Positions 58,823 through 64,000 of a DNA stretch of 64,000 bases are shown piece by piece; position 1 is the stretch's first letter, and every line of letters starts with the position of its first letter. A program made the position numbers and the translations under genes. Source of the DNA: Pseudomonas pseudonitroreducens (GTDB lineage: Bacteria; Pseudomonadota; Gammaproteobacteria; Pseudomonadales; Pseudomonadaceae); the NCBI RefSeq assembly GCF_021603645.1, contig NZ_BQHJ01000012.1:1-64000 (forward strand), written 5' to 3'. The notes below the pieces were generated by a model that saw nothing but the letters and a program-made list of their open reading frames with translations, made no database searches and had not been told where the DNA came from.

Positions 58823-60232
58823 ATGTCGCGCTATGAACTGCTGATCGATGGTCGCCTGCAGGCGGCTGAGCACTACGACCGGGTGATCGACCCAGCCAGC
58901 GAAGAAATCGTCGGCGAGGCCGCCCGTGCCAGCCTGGCACAGGTCGACGCGGCGGTGGACGCCGCACACCGCGCCTTCCCGGCCTGGGCCGGCGATCTCG
59001 ACGTCCGCCGCCAGAGCCTGGCCCGAGCCGCCGAACGAGTACGCGAGAATGCCCAGGCGCTGGCCGAGCTGATCACCCGCGAACAGGGTCGCCCACTGCG
59101 CTCGACACTGGAGGAAGTGGCTGGCGTCGCCGCCACTTTCGAGCACCACGCGCAGCTGGAGCTACCCGCCGACACCCCGTTGCGCGACGACGGCGAACGC
59201 CTGGTGCGCATCACCCGCAAGCCCCTCGGCGTGGTCGCCGCGATCACGCCGTGGAACGTTCCGCTGATCCTGCTGGTACTGAAGATCGCGCCCGCCCTGC
59301 ACGCTGGCAACAGCGTGGTGGCCAAGCCCTCGGAGCACACTCCGCTGTCCACCCTGCTGCTGGCGCGACTGCTCGGCGATGTGTTCCCCGCTGGCGTGTT
59401 CAACGTGATCGCCGGTGCAGGCGAGGTCGGCGAACACCTGGTACGTCATCCGCGAGTGAGCCACGTGACCTTCACCGGCAGCGTCGCCACCGGCAAGCGC
59501 CTGTATGCCGGTGCAGCGGACGACCTCAAGCGCCTGACCCTGGAGCTGGGCGGCAACGATCCCGCGCTGGTGCTGGAAGACGCCGACCTCGACGCCATCG
59601 TCGAACCGCTGTTCTGGGGCGCTTTCTGGAACAGCGGCCAGGTGTGCTTCGCAATCAAGCGCCTGTACGTGCATGAAAGCCTGCTCGAACCCCTGCTGGC
59701 GAAACTCGCCGAGCGCGCCCAGCGCACCCGCCTCGGCCACGGGCTCGATCCGCAGACGGAACTGGGGCCGCTGACCAACGCGCAGCAACTGGAACGGGTG
59801 ATCACCCTGGTGGAAGACGCCAAGGCTCATGGTGCGCGCATCCACAGCGGCGGCGTGCGGCCCGATGGCCCCGGTTATTTCTACCCGCCGACCCTGGTCA
59901 GCGGCGTGGCGGCCGGCGTCGCGCTGGTGGATGAGGAGCAGTTCGGCCCGGTGCTGCCGCTGATCCCGTTCCGCGACGAGGAGGACGCCATCGCCCAGGC
60001 CAACGCCAGCCACTATGGCCTCGGCGCCTCGGTATGGACCCGCGACCTGGCGCGCGGCGAAGCCATCGCCGGGCGGCTGGAGGCGGGCCTGGCCTGGGTC
60101 AACCAGCACGGCCACATCCAGCCCGGCGCGCCCAAGGGCGGACACAAGTGGAGCGGGCTCGGCTACGAAGGCGGGCAACGCGGTCATGAGGCCTTCAGCG
60201 AGCTGCAGGTTCTAAACATTTCGCGGCGCTGA
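58823..60232 (+). CDS. Aldehyde dehydrogenase (NAD(P)+)
   Basis: A 469-residue ALDH with Asn145 (TPWNVP), Glu241 (TLELGGNDP) and Cys275 (NSGQVCFAIKR) as catalytic residues. It would oxidise the aldehyde made by the upstream GMC enzyme to an acid. GAGGA upstream selects ATG 58823; a GTG six codons earlier lies inside the previous gene. Substrate specificity not predictable. Confidence 0.92.
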   Translation: MSRYELLIDGRLQAAEHYDRVIDPASEEIVGEAARASLAQVDAAVDAAHRAFPAWAGDLDVRRQSLARAAERVRENAQALAELITREQGRPLRSTLEEVAGVAATFEHHAQLELPADTPLRDDGERLVRITRKPLGVVAAITPWNVPLILLVLKIAPALHAGNSVVAKPSEHTPLSTLLLARLLGDVFPAGVFNVIAGAGEVGEHLVRHPRVSHVTFTGSVATGKRLYAGAADDLKRLTLELGGNDPALVLEDADLDAIVEPLFWGAFWNSGQVCFAIKRLYVHESLLEPLLAKLAERAQRTRLGHGLDPQTELGPLTNAQQLERVITLVEDAKAHGARIHSGGVRPDGPGYFYPPTLVSGVAAGVALVDEEQFGPVLPLIPFRDEEDAIAQANASHYGLGASVWTRDLARGEAIAGRLEAGLAWVNQHGHIQPGAPKGGHKWSGLGYEGGQRGHEAFSELQVLNISRR

Positions 60233-60290
60233 AGCGATTCAAAAGCCCCCCACCCTGCCCCTGGCTACGCGCCCCGCTCCTCAAGCGGCA

Positions 60291-60430
60291 GAGGGGACCG
60301 CTCGGCGCAGGATGGAACTACCGCGTCTACCGGTACGAACTGTCCCTTCTCCCAAAGGGAGAGAGGACCGTTTGGCTCCGGATGAAACGGCTGCGTCAGC
60401 CAGCGCGGACTGCCCCCTCTCCCCAAGGGA
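60291..60430. repeat. Diverged 70-bp tandem duplication
   Basis: 60291-60360 and 60361-60430 align over 70 bp without gaps (beginning GAGGGGACCG and GAGAGGACCG, both ending AAGGGA). A third partial unit (GAGGGCTGGGGTGAGGGG) follows. Short inverted CTCCC/GGGAG parts suggest an RNA hairpin. Located between the aldehyde dehydrogenase and MFS genes. Confidence 0.65.
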
Positions 60431-60519
60431 GAGGGCTGGGGTGAGGGGAAAAACGCCGGCGCAAGCCTTCCCGGAAAACAGACAGCCATTGCAACCCAAC
60501 TCTCAAAGAGGATTCCCCG

Positions 60520-61710
60520 ATGCGTGCCGGAAGCTGGCCCTCGATCCTGCTCACCCTGGCCTTCGCCGTGATCATCGCGGCGTGCCACGGCAAGACCATC
60601 CTGCTGGTCGCCGACATCGCCAACACCTTCTCGGTCAGCCCCTCGCGGGCCAGCTGGGTAGTGTCGGCGGTGGCGGTAGTCGCCGCCCTCGCCTCGCCGC
60701 TGGTCAACTGGATCGTGGCGCGGGTCGGCGAGCGCCGCGCCATCGTCTTCGGCCTGTTGCTGGCGGCGGCGTGCAGCTACCTGGCGAGCCGCACTGAAGA
60801 TTTCACCACGCTGATCACCCTGCGCGTCATCGAAGGCGCCGGCTACATCAGCGTGGTGCTCGCCGCACTCGCCTTGCTGGTGCACACCACCGAAGGCCGT
60901 CGCCGCACCACCGCGCTGGCGTTCTGGTCTGTGGCCTCGCCCCTGGGCGGCGCCATCGCCATCTTCGCCGTGGCGCCCTATGTCGGCGGCCAGCATGGCG
61001 AATGGCGCAACGCCTTCAGCGGCCACGCGCTGGTGCTGCTGGTTCTGCTGCTGGCGACGCCGCTGCTGCCGTCGGTGAACCTGGCGACCCGCAGCGAGCG
61101 CCACTCCCTGCGCCAGACCTTCCGCCTCTACGCCGACCCGTCCGTGCTGCGCCTGGCGCTGGCCGTGGGCGCACCGCTGACCGTGGCGCTGGGCCTGGTG
61201 ACCATCACCCCCGACTACTTCATCCACAGCCTGGGCGTCGCCCCTTCGACCATCGGCGTGATCTCCACCATCGGTATCCTCTCCAGCGTGCTGGCCGGGC
61301 TGCTCGCCGGCTTCGTGCTCAACTTGCGCTTCTTCGGCCCGCTGGCGGTGGTCGGCGGCGCGCTGATCGGAGTGGTGCTGGAGGTGCTGGTGTTCATCCC
61401 CGGCATCGCCGCGTCCACCGCCATCGTGGCGAAGATCGTCCAGGGCTTCGTCGGCAGCTTCGTCGTCGCCTGGGTGTTCACCAGCATCCCGCGCATGAGC
61501 CGTGGCGGCGACGTGATGGGTGCCGGCGGTGTGGCAGAGCAGGCGCTGTACCTGTCGATGTTCCTCGGCCCGGTGCTGCTGTTCCCGCTGTTCAGCCTGC
61601 CCTCGCGCCTGCCGTTCTTCGCCGTGCTGATCGTCGCCAGCCTGCTGCCGCTGTTCCTGCTGCCACTGGGGCTGCGCTGGCGCGCAGCGGAACCGCCGGT
61701 AACCGCCTGA
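60520..61710 (+). CDS. MFS transporter
   Basis: A 396-residue inner-membrane protein with about 12 helices. The cytoplasmic-loop motif between helices 2 and 3 is present (NWIVARVGERRAIV, 65-78). GAGG sits 12 bp upstream. It lies 287 bp after the aldehyde dehydrogenase, separated by a tandem repeat but with no terminator, so it may be cotranscribed. Substrate unknown; import of the same compound or export of a product are both possible. Confidence 0.85.
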   Translation: MRAGSWPSILLTLAFAVIIAACHGKTILLVADIANTFSVSPSRASWVVSAVAVVAALASPLVNWIVARVGERRAIVFGLLLAAACSYLASRTEDFTTLITLRVIEGAGYISVVLAALALLVHTTEGRRRTTALAFWSVASPLGGAIAIFAVAPYVGGQHGEWRNAFSGHALVLLVLLLATPLLPSVNLATRSERHSLRQTFRLYADPSVLRLALAVGAPLTVALGLVTITPDYFIHSLGVAPSTIGVISTIGILSSVLAGLLAGFVLNLRFFGPLAVVGGALIGVVLEVLVFIPGIAASTAIVAKIVQGFVGSFVVAWVFTSIPRMSRGGDVMGAGGVAEQALYLSMFLGPVLLFPLFSLPSRLPFFAVLIVASLLPLFLLPLGLRWRAAEPPVTA

Positions 61711-61750
61711 CAAAGTCGGCCCCAGCAGGACGCTCACACTCGCGCTTTCC

Positions 61751-61833
61751 GTAGGATGGGTGGAGCCTGCGATACCCATCAGCCAAGGCCGGGCGAAACA
61801 CGATGGGTATCGCTTCGCTCCACGCCATCCTAC
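61751..61833. repeat. Imperfect long inverted repeat, GTAGGATGGG family
   Basis: GTAGGATGGGTGGAGC...GATACCCATC (61751-61780) pairs with GATGGGTATCGCTTCGCTCCACGCCATCCTAC (61802-61833). A different family from the two REP types above. It lies between the MFS gene and the hicAB REP. Confidence 0.75.
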
Positions 61834-61868
61834 AAAGGCACGCCGGAAAGCCTGGTGTGTGAGTGTGT

Positions 61869-61935
61869 GTAGGAGCGAGCTTGCTCGCGAACCAACCTCG
61901 CTGCGGACTCTGTTCGCGAGCAAGCTCGCTCCTAC
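61869..61935. repeat. REP pair flanking hicAB, left side
   Basis: Units at 61869-61892 and 61912-61935 in opposite orientation, both near perfect. Confidence 0.85.
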
Positions 61936-61985
61936 TAAAGCTTCGGAGGTGGCTGGCCCATCCCGAGGAAATGGCAACCGCAGAG

Positions 61986-62006
61986 TGCTATCATATGGCG
62001 ATAGCA
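61986..62006. promoter_or_regulatory. hicAB operator dyad
   Basis: TGCTATC-N7-GATAGCA, perfect 7+7, ending 7 bp before the hicA start. The embedded TATCAT could be the -10. Likely bound by HicB to repress the operon. Confidence 0.6.
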
Positions 62007-62013
62007 TTTCTGG

Positions 62014-62268
62014 ATGCAGAACCGCCACCGTAAAACCCTCGCCATGATCTTCCGCACGCCAACCAGTGCATCGATAGTCTTTACCGACATCGAAGCTCTG
62101 GTTCTGCATCTGGGCGGCACCGTGGATAAGCGTGAAGGGTCACGGGTGAAATTGGTTCTGCATGGCCAGACCTGGCGCTGCCATCGCCCGCATCCAGGCA
62201 AGGAGGCCAAGCGTTACCAGGTCGAGGAAGCCCGGGAATTCCTGCGTCGGGCCGGAGTGGAAGCATGA
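62014..62268 (+). CDS. hicA: HicA-type mRNA interferase toxin
   Basis: An 84-residue toxin of the double-stranded-RNA-binding-fold HicA family. HRKTLAMIF (4-12), GSRVKLVLHGQ and HRPHPGKE (57-64) with the active His are characteristic. It overlaps hicB by 4 bp (ATGA). HicA cleaves mRNA when free of HicB. Confidence 0.85.
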   Translation: MQNRHRKTLAMIFRTPTSASIVFTDIEALVLHLGGTVDKREGSRVKLVLHGQTWRCHRPHPGKEAKRYQVEEAREFLRRAGVEA

Positions 62269-62609
62269 GCCGCATGACCTACAAGGGCTACATCGCCCGT
62301 ATTGAGTTCGATGATCGTGATGACCTCTTCGTCGGCCGCCTGCTGGGCGTGAACGACATCATCAGCTTCCATGCCGACAGCGTTGGTGGGCTGCATGCTG
62401 CCTTCCAGGATGCCGTCGAGGATTACCTGGCCGACTGCGCGGAGCGCGGTGTGGAACCGGAGAAGCCGGCGTCCGGCAAGATCATGCTGCGCATCCGCCC
62501 GGAAGTTCACGCTGCCGCCGCCATTGCCGCCAAGGCGTCCGGCAAGAGCCTGAACCAGTGGGCGGAGAGTGTTTTCGAACGCGCAGCCCGCAGACGCACC
62601 AGCGGTTGA
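62265..62609 (+). CDS. hicB: HicB-type antitoxin
   Basis: A 114-residue antitoxin: N-terminal partial RNase H-like HicB domain (YKGYIARIEFDDRDDLFVGRLLG; VEDYLADCAERG) and a C-terminal ribbon-helix-helix region (RIRPEVHAAAAIAAKASGKSLNQWAES). It neutralises HicA and probably represses the promoter through the dyad at 61986. Confidence 0.88.
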   Translation: MSRMTYKGYIARIEFDDRDDLFVGRLLGVNDIISFHADSVGGLHAAFQDAVEDYLADCAERGVEPEKPASGKIMLRIRPEVHAAAAIAAKASGKSLNQWAESVFERAARRRTSG

Positions 62610-62619
62610 GTGCAGATTT

Positions 62620-62700
62620 GTAGGAGCGAGCTTGCTCGCGAACCGAGCCCACAGCGGAGCCTGTTCGCGAGCAAGAACTTGGCGTCCCCCTCGCTCCTAC
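62620..62700. repeat. REP pair flanking hicAB, right side
   Basis: A complete unit at 62620-62643; the opposite unit (62663-62700) is split by GAACTTGGCGTCCCCC (62675-62690). Confidence 0.8.
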
Positions 62701-62724
62701 GAAACGCCGCCGATTCGCAGCCAT

Positions 62725-62752
62725 GAAAAAGCCCTCGCAAGAGGGCTTTTTC
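62725..62752. terminator. Bidirectional terminator between hicB and the aldolase gene
   Basis: GAAAAAGCCCTC / GAGGGCTTTTTC with a four-base loop, between convergent genes. Confidence 0.85.
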
Positions 62753-62767
62753 AGTTCAGGCGAAGGT

Positions 62768-63499
62768 TCAGGCCGCCGCGCCCAGCAGCTTCTGGCCCTG
62801 CTCCCAGAGGCCGGTCATCTTCCACTGCTGTTCCAGCACGCCGGGGCCGAATTCCTGGGAGCCGCCGAGGCCTTCGGCCAAGCCCTGGAAGTAGGCGCCT
62901 TCCTCGATCAGCAGGATCAGCTTGGACGCCTTGATCAGGTCCTCGCCCCAGAAGGTCGCGCCGCCGTTGGCTTCGAGGATGGCCGGGGTGTGCGGGTTCT
63001 CGGCAATGCGGTCGAGGATGAACAGCGGCTCCGGCTGGCGGCGGTCGATGTAGATCGGCAGCTCGCGGGCCAGGGTCACGCGCTGGGAGGCGGCGTAGCG
63101 GATCGGCAGCACGCGGTGGGCGCTGGCCCAGCCGCCGAGGTACGGCGTGTGCACGTGGATCACCACGTTGATTTCCGCGCGCGCCTGGAAGATCGCCGCG
63201 TAGCGCTTGCCGTTGCCGCCGGCGCCACGGCCGCTGAGCGGGGTCGCCCCGGCGATGCTTTCGTCGAGGATCACCTCGCCGTCCCAGGTCGAAATCACCG
63301 CACGGATTTCCTGGTCGTCCGCCCAGGGGTTGGGCGCATGGACGGCGATCACCTTGTCGCTGTCCGGCACGCGCACGTAGGCCTGGTAGGTATTGGTGGC
63401 GGTGAGGGTGCGGCTCTCCTTGAGCACGCGGAAGGCCTTGGCGAAGTCGCGGCGGACCTGTTCGAGCTGGCTGGCGAGTTGCGGGTCGAGGGTGGACAT
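62768..63499 (-). CDS. Class II aldolase/adducin-family protein with altered metal site
   Basis: A 243-residue cytoplasmic protein. The family zinc ligands His115 and His117 (VIHVHTPYLGG) are present, but the usual third His of the NHG motif is Gly179 (EANGGATFWGED). It has a Glu in the TWDGEVILDES region. Relatives are fuculose-phosphate aldolase and MtnB-type dehydratases; the exact reaction is unclear, and it may lack aldolase activity. GGAGG precedes ATG 63499. Divergent from the monooxygenase across a shared regulatory region. Confidence 0.8.
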   Translation of the reverse strand: MSTLDPQLASQLEQVRRDFAKAFRVLKESRTLTATNTYQAYVRVPDSDKVIAVHAPNPWADDQEIRAVISTWDGEVILDESIAGATPLSGRGAGGNGKRYAAIFQARAEINVVIHVHTPYLGGWASAHRVLPIRYAASQRVTLARELPIYIDRRQPEPLFILDRIAENPHTPAILEANGGATFWGEDLIKASKLILLIEEGAYFQGLAEGLGGSQEFGPGVLEQQWKMTGLWEQGQKLLGAAA

Positions 63500-63556
63500 G
63501 GAGTGCCTCCTGGCAGTCGGGGATGGATGAACCGCGTGGCGGTGTTCCAGGGACTG

Positions 63557-63572
63557 AGCAGGACTTGTGCCA
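63557..63572 (-). promoter_or_regulatory. Candidate sigma-54 promoter of the aldolase gene
   Basis: Minus strand TGGCAC-AAGTC-CTGCT, GG and GC 10 bp apart, 58 bp before the gene start. Confidence 0.6.
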
Positions 63573-63675
63573 TTAAAAAATATTCAAATTAATCAGCAAG
63601 TTAAGAAATTGCCCCGGTTTCACCAGGACAGCAACCGCGGCTGAACGGGAGAAATTGCTGCCCGTCCAGCATCCC

Positions 63676-63743
63676 CTGCTGACCCACTGCTGCTGTACAG
63701 ACAAACGCCCTGCTGCGACAGCAGCACACTGCCCTGCAAGCCG
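63676..63743 (+). promoter_or_regulatory. Shared dyad motif, copy C, and flanking CTGCTG cluster
   Basis: CTGCTG-CGA-CAGCAG (63710-63724), CAC, eight bases, GCAAGCCG (63736-63743); matches copy A almost throughout. Another CTGCTG begins at 63676, as copy A has one at 51070. Confidence 0.6.
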
Positions 63744-63767
63744 CGCTCCGCCTGGCCTGCAGCCTTT

Positions 63768-63783
63768 GGGCACAGCCCTTGCT
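63768..63783 (+). promoter_or_regulatory. Sigma-54 promoter of the monooxygenase gene
   Basis: GGGCAC-AGCCC-TTGCT, near-consensus, 41 bp downstream of dyad C and about 55 bp before ATG 63839. Confidence 0.65.
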
Positions 63784-63838
63784 CAAGACCTTGCACGAGC
63801 AGCACGACGCTGCCCCCGCAAAGCAAAGGAGCACGGCC

Positions 63839-64000
63839 ATGAGCACCGAATTCTTCTGGCGACTGCCGCTGGGCAGCGACGGTCCCTATCTCGCCTCGGA
63901 CAAGAACAACCGTGGCAGCCACATCGAGCGCCCCGGCAACATCGCCCCGGGCCGCCTGCCCAACGGCGAGCCGGACGGTTTCACCTACATCGACTACATC
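63839..64000 (+). CDS. LLM-class flavin monooxygenase, SsuD-like (cut by window edge)
   Basis: The first 54 residues of a longer gene; the 3' part is outside. They read MSTEFFWRLPLGSDG..., then a Pro/Gly-rich start and FTYIDYI. The opening FWRLP and the position of FxYIDY match alkanesulfonate-type luciferase-like monooxygenases, which release sulfite from sulfonates with FMNH2. AGGAG precedes ATG 63839. Family assignment is from this fragment only. Confidence 0.7.
   Translation, partial: MSTEFFWRLPLGSDGPYLASDKNNRGSHIERPGNIAPGRLPNGEPDGFTYIDYI

Larger units (their letters stand above)
63500..63838. other. Divergent regulatory region before the monooxygenase and aldolase genes
   Basis: No gene. 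It carries two candidate sigma-54 promoters facing away from each other (63557-63572 on minus, 63768-63783 on plus), CTGCTG clusters between them (63654-63743), and an AT-rich block at 63573-63612. Confidence 0.6.

Noticed and set aside
60265-62109. 614-codon minus frame over the MFS gene and flanks
   Set aside because: Crosses repeats and an MFS gene with clear helices; Gln/His/Arg-rich.

Overview
This window is chromosomal DNA of a Pseudomonas close to the P. aeruginosa / P. nitroreducens / P. citronellolis group. The evidence is high GC with strong third-position GC bias, plus the neighbourhood typical of the genus: ubiD, rho, trxA, ppx/ppk, hemB, algP, fklB-like, algQ, dsbH, hemYXDC, algR, algZ, argH, then gabT, gabD and tRNA-Arg(CCG). 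HemC, AlgR, AlgZ, AlgQ and HemB match the P. aeruginosa proteins in length and key residues. The window holds 56 complete protein genes, one gene cut by the right edge, and one tRNA. I saw no insertion sequence, prophage or CRISPR array.

Layout. 1-660: gene-free repeat DNA. 0.66-10.3 kb: a minus-strand cluster coding a PotABCD-type ABC importer, an amidase-signature hydrolase, malonyl-CoA decarboxylase (matA) and malonyl-CoA synthetase (matB), with a divergent LysR regulator. Together these look like an uptake and breakdown route for a malonyl-amide type compound. 10.3-43.9 kb: core genes for ubiquinone, transcription termination, thioredoxin, polyphosphate, haem, alginate/virulence regulation, iron uptake and arginine synthesis. 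44.1-47.05 kb: the GABA shunt (gabT, gabD). 47.7-51.0 kb: tRNA-Arg, lipoproteins, a small acidic protein, a CBS protein and a phosphatase. 51.3-64.0 kb: an accessory region with two TonB-dependent receptors, a sulfonate-type binding protein, a GMC oxidoreductase, an aldehyde dehydrogenase, an MFS transporter, a hicAB toxin-antitoxin pair, a class II aldolase-like protein, and the start of an SsuD-type flavin monooxygenase.

The most interesting signal is in the non-coding DNA of that last region. Three promoter regions (upstream of 51342, 54882 and 63839) share a CTGCTG/CAGCAG-type dyad followed by CAC and, 7-8 bp later, GCA. Each is followed by a sigma-54 type -24/-12 element, and a fourth such element faces the divergent aldolase gene. 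With the SsuA-like and SsuD-like genes, this suggests a sigma-54, enhancer-binding-protein controlled (SfnR-like) organosulfur-scavenging regulon with unusual members. The regulator is not in the window.

Four families of intergenic repeats are present. One carries a 16-nt insert-like word that also occurs, inverted, inside an unrelated repeat at 269-284.
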